Positions 52,007 to 61,262 of a stretch of DNA of 64,000 bases are shown here, piece after piece (the stretch's first letter is position 1; every line of letters begins with the position of its first letter). A program made the translations under genes and the position numbers. Origin of the DNA: Kibdelosporangium persicum (GTDB lineage Bacteria; Actinomycetota; Actinomycetes; Mycobacteriales; Pseudonocardiaceae); assembly GCF_013280595.1 (NCBI RefSeq), contig NZ_JAAATY010000002.1:186001-250000 (forward strand), given 5' to 3'. The notes beneath the pieces were generated by a model. The model saw nothing but the letters and a program-made list of their open reading frames with translations, ran no database searches and was not told the DNA's origin.

Positions 52007-53287
52007 ATGGCGCCAACAGGCTTCAGGCGGGTCGCGATCATCGGCGGGAACCGGATCCCGTTCGCCCGGTCGAACGGCCCCTACGCCACCGCTTCGAACC
52101 AGGACATGTTCACCGCGACACTGGACGGACTGGTCAGCCGGTTCGCACTGCAGGACGAACGGCTCGGCGAGGTCGCCGCGGGCGCGGTGCTCAAGCACAG
52201 CCGTGACTTCAACCTGGCGCGCGAGTCGGTGCTGGGCAGCAGGCTGTCCCCGGAGACCCCGGCGTACGACGTCCAGCAGGCGTGCGGCACCGGACTCCAG
52301 GCGATCATCCAGGTCGCGAACAAGATCGCCCTCGGCCAGATCGACGCCGGGATCGCCGGCGGCGTGGACACCACCAGCGACGCGCCGATCGGCGTGCACG
52401 AGGACCTGCGCGCGATCCTGTTGCGGCTCAACCGGACCAAGAGCGTCGGCGGGCGGCTGCGACTGCTGGCCAAGCTGCGGCCGGGCCACATCGTCCCGGA
52501 CATCCCGCGCAACGCCGAGCCGCGCACGGGCCTGTCGATGGGCGAGCACGCCGCGATCACGGCCAAAGAGTGGCACATCGAACGCGCCGAGCAGGACGAA
52601 CTGGCCGCGGCGAGCCACCGGAACCTGGCCGCTGCCTACGAACGCGGCTTCTTCGACGATCTCGTGACGCCTTATCTGGGCCTGCAGCGCGACCAGAACC
52701 TGCGGCCGGACTCGTCGGTGGAGAAGCTGGCGACGCTGAAGCCGACGTTCGGCGGTCCCGACGGCACGATGACCGCGGGCAACTCGACTCCGCTCACCGA
52801 CGGCGCCTCCGCTGTCCTGCTTGCCAACGAACAGTGGGCGAAGGCGCGGCGGCTGCCCGTGTTGGCGTACCTGACGTTCTCCGAGACCGCGGCCGTCGAC
52901 TACGTGCACGGCGGCGAAGGGCTGCTGATGGCTCCGGCGTACGCAGTGCCGCGGATGCTCGCCAAGGCCGGAATCTCGTTGCAGGACTTCGACTTCTACG
53001 AAATCCACGAGGCCTTCGCCTCGCAGGTCCTTGCGACGCTCAAGGCCTGGGAGGACCCGGCGTTCGCCAAGGAGCGGCTCGGCCTGGACGAACCGCCGGG
53101 AGCGATCGACCGGAGCAAGCTCAACGTCAACGGCTCGTCGTTGGCGGCCGGGCACCCGTTCGCGGCGACCGGCGGCCGGATCGTGGCGACGCTGGCCAAG
53201 CTGCTGAACGAGCGCGGCTCCGGCCGTGGGCTCATCTCGATCTGCGCGGCCGGCGGGCAGGGCGTGACCGCGATCCTGGAGAAGTAG
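52007..53287 (+). CDS. fadA2: Acetyl-CoA acetyltransferase, FadA2-like
   Basis: 426 residues from the ATG preceded by CGGGAGG. Thiolase active sites: Cys in VQQACGTGLQAI, His in FYEIHEAFASQ and the second Cys in CAAGGQG. GRIVATLAKLL and NVNGSSLAAGHPFAATGG near the C-terminus complete the family pattern. Cleaves or forms 3-oxoacyl-CoA. Divergent partner of fabG4-htdX, as in mycobacteria. Confidence 0.93.
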   Translation: MAPTGFRRVAIIGGNRIPFARSNGPYATASNQDMFTATLDGLVSRFALQDERLGEVAAGAVLKHSRDFNLARESVLGSRLSPETPAYDVQQACGTGLQAIIQVANKIALGQIDAGIAGGVDTTSDAPIGVHEDLRAILLRLNRTKSVGGRLRLLAKLRPGHIVPDIPRNAEPRTGLSMGEHAAITAKEWHIERAEQDELAAASHRNLAAAYERGFFDDLVTPYLGLQRDQNLRPDSSVEKLATLKPTFGGPDGTMTAGNSTPLTDGASAVLLANEQWAKARRLPVLAYLTFSETAAVDYVHGGEGLLMAPAYAVPRMLAKAGISLQDFDFYEIHEAFASQVLATLKAWEDPAFAKERLGLDEPPGAIDRSKLNVNGSSLAAGHPFAATGGRIVATLAKLLNERGSGRGLISICAAGGQGVTAILEK

Positions 53288-53292
53288 CGTTG

Positions 53293-53330
53293 TCTACGGC
53301 TCTCTAGTTTTGAAGCTAGATTGCCGTAGA
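53293..53330. terminator. Imperfect stem-loop after fadA2
   Basis: TCTACGGCTCTCTAG / CTAGATTGCCGTAGA with two mismatches and an 8-nt loop, 6 bp past the fadA2 stop. Could also act as an operator for the next gene. Confidence 0.4.
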
Positions 53331-53405
53331 TGCCTTGATGGACGACACGCCGTACGGATGTATCCGGGAATATCGGATCGACGCTAGACAGGCCGATACC
53401 TTCCG

Positions 53406-54602
53406 ATGATGGACCCGGTACGCAACCCGTTCGCCCCGGGCGCGGGCCAGCGCCCTCCCGAGCTCGCCGGCCGGGACAAGGAACTCGCCGCCTTCGAGGT
53501 CGTGCTGGAACGGGTCGCCCGCGGGCGACCGGAACGCAGCCTGGTGCTGACCGGGCTGCGCGGCGTCGGCAAGACGGTGCTGCTCGGTGAGCTGCGGTCG
53601 ATGGCGCTGAAACGCGGGTGGGGCGCGGGCAAGGTCGAGGCACGGCCGGACGCGGATCTGCGACGGCCGCTGTCCGCCGCCTTGCACCGCGCGGTCCGGG
53701 ATCTCGCCGTGCGGCACCGTGCTCCGGAACGGGTCGAGTACGTGCTCGGCGTGCTGAAAGCGTTTGCGCTCCGGGCGGCGCCCGAGGGCGCGAAGCTCCG
53801 TGAGCGCTGGCAGCCCGGCATCGACGTGCCCGCGGCGAACGGGCGCGCGGACTCCGGGGACATCGAGATCGACCTGGTCGAACTGTTCACCGACGTCGCC
53901 GAGCTCGCCCAGGACGTCGGCACCGGGGTCGCGCTGTTGATCGACGAGATGCAGGACCTGTTGCCGGACGACGTGTCGGCGTTGTGCGCGGCCTGCCATG
54001 AGCTGTCCCAGAACCAGGCGCCTCTGGTGGTCGTCGGCGCCGGGCTGCCGCATCTGCCCGCGGTGTTGTCGGCGAGCAAGTCGTACTCGGAGAGACTGTT
54101 CCGGTACGTCCGGATCGACCGGCTGTCCAAGGAGGACGCGCACCAGGCGATTCTCGCGCCCGTCACCCGTGAGGACGCCGACATCACCTCCGATGCCCTG
54201 TCGGCGTTGTTCGAGGCCTCCGGCGGTTATCCGTACTTCATCCAGGCGTACGGCAAGGCCGCGTGGGACGCCGCGCCGAGCGATCCGATCACGGCCGAGG
54301 ACGTCAGCGTGGCCGCCCCGGAAGCCGAGGCCGAGCTGGCCGTCGGCTTCTTCGGCTCACGCTACGAGCGCGCCACGCCCGCCGAGCGGGAGTACCTGCG
54401 GGCGATGGCCGAGCTCACCGAAGGCCGCGACGAGGGCACGAGCACCGCGGACATCGCCGTTTTCCTGGGCCGCAAGCCGTCGTCGCTGTCGCCCGCCCGG
54501 GACAGCTTGATCAAGAAGGGCCTGGTGTACTCCGCCGAACGCGGTCGGATCGCGTTCACCGTGCCGCACTTCGGCCGGTTCCTGCTGGGCCGTGACGAGT
54601 GA
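53406..54602 (+). CDS. AAA/STAND-type ATPase with C-terminal winged helix
   Basis: 398 residues. Walker A GLRGVGKT (50-57), Walker B in VALLIDEMQDLLPD, sensor region VVVGAGLPHLP, and ARP-like PYFIQAYGKAAWD. The C-terminal ~80 residues are a winged helix with STADIAVFLGRKPSSLSPARDSLIKKGLVYSAERGRIAFTVPHFGRFL. Similar ATPases occur in signalling and replication-like roles; I cannot assign one. Stands alone. Confidence 0.85.
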   Translation: MMDPVRNPFAPGAGQRPPELAGRDKELAAFEVVLERVARGRPERSLVLTGLRGVGKTVLLGELRSMALKRGWGAGKVEARPDADLRRPLSAALHRAVRDLAVRHRAPERVEYVLGVLKAFALRAAPEGAKLRERWQPGIDVPAANGRADSGDIEIDLVELFTDVAELAQDVGTGVALLIDEMQDLLPDDVSALCAACHELSQNQAPLVVVGAGLPHLPAVLSASKSYSERLFRYVRIDRLSKEDAHQAILAPVTREDADITSDALSALFEASGGYPYFIQAYGKAAWDAAPSDPITAEDVSVAAPEAEAELAVGFFGSRYERATPAEREYLRAMAELTEGRDEGTSTADIAVFLGRKPSSLSPARDSLIKKGLVYSAERGRIAFTVPHFGRFLLGRDE

Positions 54603-54789
54603 TCTCTAACGGAATCTAGAACTTCAGGTAGACAACCAGATAGGAGGACATGTCCGGCGCGGTACCCAGTTGACCGACGAATCATCGGCGTGTGCCTGAC
54701 ATCACCGGATAATCGGGTGCATCAGCGCGAGCGGGCGCGCATAATAGGTACTGAGCAACCGAGACACAACCCGAGGGGTGCAAGTACCT

Positions 54790-54933
54790 GTGAACATCAC
54801 CGCCAAGATTCGTGCCCGCCGCGCCGAGGCTCGTACCCGGCGGGCAGTCAACCGTGCGATCGACAACGCCGCCACGCCGGCGATGCGCCACGAGTTGATC
54901 ATCATCGCGCAGCAGCAGGGCAACCTCCGCTGA
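54790..54933 (+). CDS. 47-residue conserved basic protein
   Basis: Starts GTG; GAGGGG lies 11 bp before, and CATAAT at 54741-54746 may be the -10. The product is Arg-rich at first (KIRARRAEARTRRAVNRAI), then DNAATPAMRHELIIIAQQQ. No cysteines, no membrane helix. Codon bias matches the genome. A second in-frame GTG at 54778 is too close to the ribosome site. Function unknown. Confidence 0.6.
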   Translation: MNITAKIRARRAEARTRRAVNRAIDNAATPAMRHELIIIAQQQGNLR

Positions 54934-55351
54934 CTTCGCGGGTCGGCACCCTCAGCGGCCGGCCATCCACCTACAGCTGAAAAGTTCACTCGAAAGAGTG
55001 ACACGGAACACACCGTGGACCCCAGTAACACCTTGGTCCAGACCGGCGATGTTCCCCATGACCCCGAGATGCTGGCGGACCCCCGACCTGGCAGCATCCC
55101 GGGGTCTTCCATACCCGGGCAACAACGAGAAGCAGGCGAGCGAAGCGAGCCGTGCGACTCGGTGACGGGTATCCGCGCGTGTCTGCCGTACCGGCATGGC
55201 GAGTTGAACGCGCGAGCGGCGAACAGCGAGAACCAACCCGGCTGGAAGCGAGTCGAGCAGTTTGACTCGCCGTGCCGGTGGGGCGGACACGCGGAAAACC
55301 GATTCGACCAGCCCAGCTGGGCCAGAAGCGAACCCGAACCGCAACAGCGGG
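54934..55351. other. Intergenic region before tandem repeat
   Basis: About 420 bp with no supported gene. Open frames on both strands lack ribosome sites and show composition unlike neighbours. The right end leads into the 22-bp repeat array. Confidence 0.35.
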
Positions 55352-55527
55352 CACGGGGTGCCGCAACGGCGGACACAGGGTGCCGCAGTGGTGGACACAG
55401 GGTGCCGCAGTGGTGGACACAGGGTGCCGCAGTGGTGGACACGAGGTGCTGGAACGTGACACACGGGGTGCCGGAAAGTGCAACTCGGGGTGTCGGAGTG
55501 GTGGGCACGGTGAGCGACCGGTGGAGG
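55352..55527. repeat. 22-bp tandem repeat (eight units)
   Basis: Units begin at 55352, 55374, 55396, 55418, 55440, 55462, 55484 and 55506, always 22 bp apart. Three central units are identical (begin CACAGGGTGC, end GTGGTGGA); outer units diverge, the eighth most. The array ends about 30 bp before the ROK gene. Confidence 0.85.
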
Positions 55528-55555
55528 TCCAACGTCCCTCGTTAGGGTGTCCTTC

Positions 55556-56458
55556 GTGGGTATGACCGTTCTGGCGCTGGACATCGGCGGGACCAAGATC
55601 GCCGCGGGCGTCATCGACGAGCACGGTGAAGTGCTCGGCCACACCACCCGCCCGACCCCGTTGCACGATCTCGCCGACACCTGGCAGGCCGTACTCGATG
55701 CCGCGGCGGAAGTTCTCGGCGACCGGGCGATCAACGGCATCGGCGTCGCGTGCGCGGGTCCCGTCGACGTCACAGCGGGCACGGTCAGCCCGATCAACGT
55801 GCCCTGCTGGCAGAACTTCCCGCTGGCCGCGCGGCTGCACCAGACGTTCGGCGTCCCGGTCCGGCTCGCCGGTGACGGGGTCTGCATGGCGCTCGGCGAG
55901 CACTGGACAGGTGCGGGCAGAGGCGCCGACTTCCTGATCGGCCTCGTCGTGTCGACCGGTGTCGGCGGCGGTCTCGTGTTGCACGGCAAGCCGTACGGCG
56001 GACGCACCGGAAACGCCGGGCACATCGGTCACATCGTCGTCGAACCCGAAGGCGTGCCATGCACCTGCGGCGGTCGTGGTTGCGTGGAAACGGTCGCGGG
56101 CGGGCCGCATCTCGTGCGCTGGGCACGGCAAAAGGGATGGCGCGCACCCGACAACGCTGACGCGGCCCACCTCGCCGCCTCCGCGCTGGCTGGGGACGAG
56201 GTCGCGTTGGCCGCGTTCGACCGTGCCGGGCGTGCGGTCGGGATGGCGATCGCCGCGACGGCCGCCCTGTGCGATCTGGACCTCGCGGTGGTCGGCGGCG
56301 GCATCGCGCAGGCCGGCGAACTGCTCCTGAATCCCGTTCGTGAGGCGCTGACCGACTACGCGAGGTTGTCCTACGTCGACACCTTGCGGGTGGTGCCCGC
56401 CGAGCTGGGCGGTCAGGCCGGGCTGGTGGGTGCCGCGGCGCTGATCATCGGCGGTTGA
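55556..56458 (+). CDS. ROK-family sugar kinase/regulator
   Basis: 300 residues from GTG 55556 (AGGG 8 bp upstream; ATG 55562 is equally possible). ATP motif LALDIGGTKIAAGVID, catalytic region GDGVCMALGEHW and GNAGHIGHIVVEPEG, and the ROK zinc motif CTCGGRGCVET. No N-terminal helix-turn-helix, so a kinase (glucose, N-acetylmannosamine or similar) rather than a repressor. The usual ND pair of the active site reads GD. Its promoter must lie in or beside the 22-bp tandem repeats. Confidence 0.9.
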   Translation: MGMTVLALDIGGTKIAAGVIDEHGEVLGHTTRPTPLHDLADTWQAVLDAAAEVLGDRAINGIGVACAGPVDVTAGTVSPINVPCWQNFPLAARLHQTFGVPVRLAGDGVCMALGEHWTGAGRGADFLIGLVVSTGVGGGLVLHGKPYGGRTGNAGHIGHIVVEPEGVPCTCGGRGCVETVAGGPHLVRWARQKGWRAPDNADAAHLAASALAGDEVALAAFDRAGRAVGMAIAATAALCDLDLAVVGGGIAQAGELLLNPVREALTDYARLSYVDTLRVVPAELGGQAGLVGAAALIIGG

Positions 56459-56471
56459 CGGACCGGATATA

Positions 56472-56507
56472 TTTGACCGCGTCAAAGGATTGTTTGAGGT
56501 GGTCAAA
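56472..56507. promoter_or_regulatory. Two MarR-type operators over start codon
   Basis: TTTGACCGCGTCAAA (56472-56486) and TTTGAGGTGGTCAAA (56493-56507), centres 21 bp apart. The second ends on the A of the ATG, so binding would block both promoter and ribosome site: autoregulation. Confidence 0.65.
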
Positions 56508-57436
56508 TGGTTTCCGATGCCCGGGTCCAGGCAGTCCGGCGGTTCAACCGGTTCTACACGCGGATCCTCGGCGTGCTCGCTGAAGGCATGAACAACACGC
56601 CCTACTCCCTGACCGAGGCGCGAGTGCTGTTCGAACTGAGCCAGCGCGAGCACACCGAGGTCACCGCACTGCGCCGGGATCTGGGTCTCGACGCCGGGTA
56701 CCTCTCCCGGCTGCTTGCCAGGTTCGAAAGCGACGGCCTGGTCAGCCGGGACAAGTCGGCGACCGATGGCAGGCGCCAGGTGGCCGGGCTGACCGAAGCC
56801 GGTCACACGACCATGAAGATGCTCAACGAGCGGTCCGAGGCGCAAGTGCGGGCACTGCTCGATCCGCTCGGCGAAGAGGACCAACGCAAACTCGTCGCCG
56901 CGATGGAGACGATCCGCGAACGCCTTGACCGGACACGCAAGCACGGCAACACAGTCGTCCTGCGCCCGCCCGGGCCCGGTGACCTGGGCTGGGTGGTCGA
57001 GCGCAACGGCGCGCTGTACGCACAGGAGTACCAATGGGGCCCGGGGTACGAAGCGCTCGTCGCGCGGATCGTCGCCGACTACGCCGAGAACCATGATCCC
57101 GCGCAAGAAGCGGGTTGGATTGCGGAAATCAACGGTGAACGGGTCGGAAGCATCTTCTGTACACGTAAGGACAACACAACGGCAAGGCTCCGGTTACTAC
57201 TGGTTGAACCGAGTGCACGAGGTATGGGTGTCGGCGGGCGATTGGTGGACGAGTGCCTGCGGTTCGCGACTTCGATCGGCTACCGAACAATTGAACTGTG
57301 GACCATCAGCGTGCTGACCGCGGCCCGCCGGATATACCAACAGCGTGGTTTCAGCCTGGTGTCAACCGAGCCACACGACGCCTTCGCCCCAGGTCAGACG
57401 GCTGAAACCTGGCGCAAGGAACTTATCGACCGGTAG
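56507..57436 (+). CDS. MarR-type regulator fused to GNAT acetyltransferase
   Basis: 309 residues. Residues 1-145 are a MarR winged helix (YSLTEARVLFELSQ, LGLDAGYLSRLLARFESDGLVSR, DGRRQVAGLT). Residues ~150-309 are a GNAT domain: GWIAEINGERVGSIFC, then RLLLVEPSARGMGVGGRLVDECL (acetyl-CoA loop GMGVGG) and AARRIYQQRGF. A known actinobacterial architecture; the acetyl acceptor is unknown. Two palindromes before the start suggest autoregulation. Confidence 0.92.
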   Translation: MVSDARVQAVRRFNRFYTRILGVLAEGMNNTPYSLTEARVLFELSQREHTEVTALRRDLGLDAGYLSRLLARFESDGLVSRDKSATDGRRQVAGLTEAGHTTMKMLNERSEAQVRALLDPLGEEDQRKLVAAMETIRERLDRTRKHGNTVVLRPPGPGDLGWVVERNGALYAQEYQWGPGYEALVARIVADYAENHDPAQEAGWIAEINGERVGSIFCTRKDNTTARLRLLLVEPSARGMGVGGRLVDECLRFATSIGYRTIELWTISVLTAARRIYQQRGFSLVSTEPHDAFAPGQTAETWRKELIDR

Positions 57437-57564
57437 TCGAAATCGCGCGCGACGCAATTACGGCAACCAGTTGAACAAATCACACTCGAACGCAGCATCG
57501 ACTAACCGCGCGAACAGTGGTTTGGTGGTCACCTGGGAGATTTCCGCTTCGCTAGGAGGCAGGC

Positions 57565-58065
57565 GTGCCTGTTCGCGCCCTCACCGGTGTCAGTTCGGCG
57601 ATGCTCGCCACGGCGATGGTCGCCGCCTGCGGTGCGGTCAACGAGCAGTGGGACCTGCCCATGTCGCCATTGCAACGCCCGTCCGACATCCCTTTACAGA
57701 ACCGGGATGTCTGCGCGGCGCTGCGGGCCGACCGGCTGAGCGCCGGGTGCCACCTGATGGCCGAGAACGGCTCGGCGGAGATCCTGATCTTCCCCCGGCT
57801 GGACGGCGGTTTACAGCGCTACTCCGACGCCGTGGACGGCGACACCGTGCGGTGGCTGGGAATCGACCGGTTTCCCGCGATCCAGCTGACCGGCTCCGGC
57901 AGTGACGGCGTCGCCTCCTGCCGGATCGCCCTCGACGTGGCGCCCGGCCAGGTGCTGCTGATCGTCTACCGCCAGCGGGCCGCCGATCCGAAGCTGGCGC
58001 CGTGCAAACCCGCAAGGGACTTCGCCTCGACGTCGCTGTCCGCCTTACGCAACCGCTCCGCATGA
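57565..58065 (+). CDS. Putative lipoprotein, DUF3558-like
   Basis: 166 residues from GTG with AGGAGG upstream. Signal peptide with lipobox MVAACG (Cys22). The mature part has three further Cys (NRDVCAALRADRLSAGC, VASCRIAL, LAPCKPA) likely forming disulfides. Resembles the DUF3558 lipoproteins of actinomycetes. Function unknown. Confidence 0.8.
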   Translation: MPVRALTGVSSAMLATAMVAACGAVNEQWDLPMSPLQRPSDIPLQNRDVCAALRADRLSAGCHLMAENGSAEILIFPRLDGGLQRYSDAVDGDTVRWLGIDRFPAIQLTGSGSDGVASCRIALDVAPGQVLLIVYRQRAADPKLAPCKPARDFASTSLSALRNRSA

Positions 58066-58123
58066 CAAAACCGGCCGATCCGTCCGAAGTGGACAGACCG
58101 GCCGGTTCGCCGTCATCGGGTCG

Positions 58124-59767
58124 CTAGTGGACCGCGACCTCCTTGAGCCTGGGATCTCCTTCGTCGGCGTGGTAGTCGGCGTCCTGCGTCTGGTCGATGC
58201 CGTTGTCCACGTTGCGGGCCCGCAGGATCCAGGTCACCAGCACCGCCACCACCAGGTTGACCAGCAACGCCACGAAACCGACGTAGATCTGCGTGCTCAC
58301 CCCGCTGAACGGGTGCCAGCCGAAGATGCTCAGCTGGCCGAGCGACAGTGCCGAGCCACCGAAGTGCGCCTTGCCCGCGGCCGGGTTCGGGATCTCGTAG
58401 AGCATCGCGAAACCGGCCACCATGCCGACCACCCAGCCCGCGACCAGCGCCCACCGGTGGAACCACCGGGTGTAGAGCGAGATCGCCACCGCGGGCAGCG
58501 TCTGCAGGATGATCACGCCGCCGATCAGCTGCAGGTCGATGGAGAACTGCGGGTCGACGAACAGGATGAACAGCACCGCGCCGAACTTCACGATCAGCGA
58601 CGCGAGCTTGGCCTGCTTGGCTTCCTGCTTCGGGTCGGCGTCCTTCTTGATGTACTCCTTGTAGATGTTGCGCGTCCACAGGTTGGCCGCGGCGATCGAC
58701 ATGATCGCGGCGGGCACCAGCGCGCCGATGCCGATCGCGGCGAACGCGATACCGGTGAACCACGCCGGGAACTGCTGGTCGAACAGCACCGGGACGATCG
58801 TGTTGGTGTCCGGCCGTCCGGTCGCCTGGTTCACGATCGGCTTCGACGCCGCCTGGATGGCCACGAAGCCCAGCAACGCCAGCAGACCGAGCAGCAACGA
58901 GTACGCGGGCAGCGCCACCATGTTGCGCTTGATCACGTTGCGGCCGCGCGACGCGAGGGCGCCGGTGAGCGAGTGCGGGTAGAGGAACAGGGCGAGGGCC
59001 GAACCCAGCGCCAGCGTCGCGTACTGCAACTGGTTGGTGGGGCTCAGCAGCACACCGTCGCTGGCCGCGGGCGTCGCGGCGAACTTGGCCTCGGCCGAGT
59101 TGAAGATCGTCTCCCAGCCACCGAGCTTGGACGGCAGGTAGAACACCGCGACCAGGATGACGATGTAGATCAGGATGTCCTTGACGAACGCGATCAGCGC
59201 GGGCGCCCGCAGGCCGGACTGGTAGGTGTAGACCGCCAGCACGACGAACGCGATCAGCAGCGGCAGGTGCCCGAGGAAACCGGCACCGTTGAAGCCCATC
59301 GTGCGCAGCACGGCCTCCAGGCCGACCAGTTGCAGCGCGATGTACGGCATGGTGGCGACGATCCCGGTGATCGCGACCAGCAGCGCCAGCAGGCTGGAGC
59401 CGTAGCGGCCACGCACGTAGTCAGCCGGGGTGACGTAACCGTGCACACGCGACACCGACCACATCCGCAGCAGCGGAAGGAAGACGATCGGGTACAGGAT
59501 CACCGTGTACGGCAGGGCGAAGAAGCCCATCGCGCCGGCGCCGAACACCAGCGCGGGCACCGCGACGAAGGTGTACGCGGTGTAGAGGTCACCGCCGACG
59601 AGGAACCACGTGATCCACGAGCCGAACTTGCGGCCGCCGAGGCCCCATTCGTCCAGGTGGTCGAGGGTGCTGCCGGCCTGCCAGCGGGCCGCGACGAACC
59701 CGAGGACGGTGACGACGAGGAAGAGGATCGCGAAGACGACGATCTCTGTCCATTGCAGGTTGGTCAC
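58124..59767 (-). CDS. Monocarboxylate sodium symporter (MctP-like, SSS family)
   Basis: 547 residues from the GTG overlapping the DUF3311 stop (GTGA). About 13 membrane helices; GGRKFGSWITWFLVGGDLYTAYTFVAVPALV, RVHGYVTPADYVRGRYGS and ALFLYPHSLTGALASRG are SSS blocks seen in MctP and acetate permease-like carriers. Takes up monocarboxylates such as pyruvate or lactate (family inference). Paired with the DUF3311 gene, a common two-gene unit. Confidence 0.9.
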   Translation of the reverse strand: MTNLQWTEIVVFAILFLVVTVLGFVAARWQAGSTLDHLDEWGLGGRKFGSWITWFLVGGDLYTAYTFVAVPALVFGAGAMGFFALPYTVILYPIVFLPLLRMWSVSRVHGYVTPADYVRGRYGSSLLALLVAITGIVATMPYIALQLVGLEAVLRTMGFNGAGFLGHLPLLIAFVVLAVYTYQSGLRAPALIAFVKDILIYIVILVAVFYLPSKLGGWETIFNSAEAKFAATPAASDGVLLSPTNQLQYATLALGSALALFLYPHSLTGALASRGRNVIKRNMVALPAYSLLLGLLALLGFVAIQAASKPIVNQATGRPDTNTIVPVLFDQQFPAWFTGIAFAAIGIGALVPAAIMSIAAANLWTRNIYKEYIKKDADPKQEAKQAKLASLIVKFGAVLFILFVDPQFSIDLQLIGGVIILQTLPAVAISLYTRWFHRWALVAGWVVGMVAGFAMLYEIPNPAAGKAHFGGSALSLGQLSIFGWHPFSGVSTQIYVGFVALLVNLVVAVLVTWILRARNVDNGIDQTQDADYHADEGDPRLKEVAVH

Positions 59768-60039
59768 TTGGCGTCCCCTTCGTCCAGGTCGTCCACGCTC
59801 AGCCGGTCCGGCTTGTGGCTGACCGGTTCGTCCTTCGTCTTGACGTAGACGATCCATACGCACAGCACACCGACGATCACGAAGGCGAACTGCGACCAGT
59901 AGAAGAACGGCATGCCGAACAGGTGCGGGCCATCGAAGTTGATCAACGGTGTGATCAGCATGACCAGCGGAACCAGCAGCAGCAGGTTCCAGTTGTTCCA
60001 CCGCAGGCCGTACCCGGGCTTCCCAGGTGACTCAGACAT
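59764..60039 (-). CDS. DUF3311 small membrane protein
   Basis: 91 residues from ATG 60039 (GAGG upstream). Two membrane helices (NWNLLLLVPLVMLITP and FAFVIVGVLCVWIVYVK) with GMPFFYWSQ between them, the DUF3311 pattern. Found upstream of MctP-like symporters and probably an accessory subunit. Overlaps the symporter start by 4 bp. Confidence 0.9.
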   Translation of the reverse strand: MSESPGKPGYGLRWNNWNLLLLVPLVMLITPLINFDGPHLFGMPFFYWSQFAFVIVGVLCVWIVYVKTKDEPVSHKPDRLSVDDLDEGDAK

Positions 60040-60213
60040 CGACGTCCTCACTCGCGTCAGGCCAGTACGTTCGCCGGATCGTAGACATGACAAGGCATCG
60101 GATGCATCACAATCCGGGCCCTACGTCACGTCCGGCCGCAGTCAACCGGCGGGAGTATCCGAATCGTGACTTCACGCCGTCACAGAACGCATCGCGGCCG
60201 GTACCGTCGCGGC

Positions 60214-61053
60214 ATGCGGATCGCTTGGCGGCTGGCCGTGGGCACGGCCCTGCTCGGCATCGCCGCGTGTGAACCGGCCGCCACCCCGCAGCCGCCGCCG
60301 GCGGCGACCAGTGGTCGGATCACTGTGCCGGGGAACATGTACGGCGCGAATCCGCCGAAGCCGGGTCAGTGCCTCGACACCCGGAACGCGAGCGTTGTGG
60401 ACTGTGCCGGACCGCACGACGCCGAAGTGATCAACACCGGCAAGCTGACCGCGACGACGATGCCGGACGAGGCGACCGCGGCGACCCTGACGATCCCGCC
60501 GTGCCGGGAGAAGATGGCCGAGTACCTCGGCAGCCCGGACATGGACGCGACCAACCTGGTCGCCATGCCGCTGTGGCCCAACGACCAGCAGTGGGCCAGG
60601 GGCGAGCGGTGGTTGCTGTGCACCGTCGCGGAGGTCGGCGCGGACGAGAAGCCCTTGCACCGCACGGGTTCGCTCGAAGGCGCGTTGCAGGGCAACGAGT
60701 TCTTCCGGTTCCAGACGTGTTCGGTGTCCTCGCCGTCCCGCGAAGCCAGGGTCCGGCGCGGGCCGTGTGACGGGCCGCATCTCGGCGAGGCCCTGCCCGG
60801 GGTGATCAGCCTCGGCAGGCCCGGGTCGCCGATGCCCGGGACGGACGCGATGAACAAGATCGCCGGGGAGAAGTGTCCCGGTCTGGTGGCGAGGTATCTC
60901 GGCGGGAACAGCGGAGAGGTCTCGACGGCCTGGCGGCTGCCCAACGGCGAATCGTGGAACCGCGGGTACACGAACCTGGTCTGTTACGCCGAGGCGTCGC
61001 GCCCGGTCCGGGTCCGGCTGCGCAACCTAGGCCAGGGCCCGCTGCCGGGCTGA
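60214..61053 (+). CDS. Putative septum-formation-family lipoprotein
   Basis: 279 residues from ATG 60214. TACCGT 6 bp upstream fits a leaderless promoter; there is no ribosome site. Lipobox GIAAC (Cys22) is followed by a Pro-rich linker. Two similar Cys-containing halves, each with a Cys near the start, a C-GPH-E stretch (VVDCAGPHDAE; RGPCDGPHLGE) and a WxxG-type end, resemble septum formation domains. Surface protein; function unknown. Its 3' end overlaps a short convergent gene by 27 bp. Confidence 0.78.
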   Translation: MRIAWRLAVGTALLGIAACEPAATPQPPPAATSGRITVPGNMYGANPPKPGQCLDTRNASVVDCAGPHDAEVINTGKLTATTMPDEATAATLTIPPCREKMAEYLGSPDMDATNLVAMPLWPNDQQWARGERWLLCTVAEVGADEKPLHRTGSLEGALQGNEFFRFQTCSVSSPSREARVRRGPCDGPHLGEALPGVISLGRPGSPMPGTDAMNKIAGEKCPGLVARYLGGNSGEVSTAWRLPNGESWNRGYTNLVCYAEASRPVRVRLRNLGQGPLPG

Positions 61054-61200
61054 AGGGCGGAGCCCGTCACGCACAGGCGCGACGGGCTCGGCGTTGTTCG
61101 CGGGCTCCTGGTCGGTGTCTGTTGACGTCAAAACGACCATCAACAAGGCGGCCAGTGCCAGCACCATCATGGCCAGTCCGGCGACGATCACTTCTGACAC
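61027..61200 (-). CDS. Small single-pass membrane protein
   Basis: 57 residues from GTG 61200 with AGGAGAGG upstream. One hydrophobic helix (IVAGLAMMVLALAALLMVVL) then a hydrophilic tail with VAPVRDGLRPSARQ. Convergent overlap with the lipoprotein gene. Supported by the ribosome site and helix only. Confidence 0.45.
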   Translation of the reverse strand: MSEVIVAGLAMMVLALAALLMVVLTSTDTDQEPANNAEPVAPVRDGLRPSARQRALA

Positions 61201-61262
61201 CACCTCTCCTGTGTTCCTTGTCTCTCTATGACGCGAAGGACAGGGTCCTCGTTGCGGGTGGC

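Noticed and set aside
55352-55527. Tandem repeats as a CRISPR array
   Set aside because: Units are contiguous with no spacers, and no cas genes are present.
54986-57106. 706-codon open frame on the minus strand
   Set aside because: It runs through the tandem repeats and antisense to the ROK and MarR-GNAT genes, with no domain likeness.
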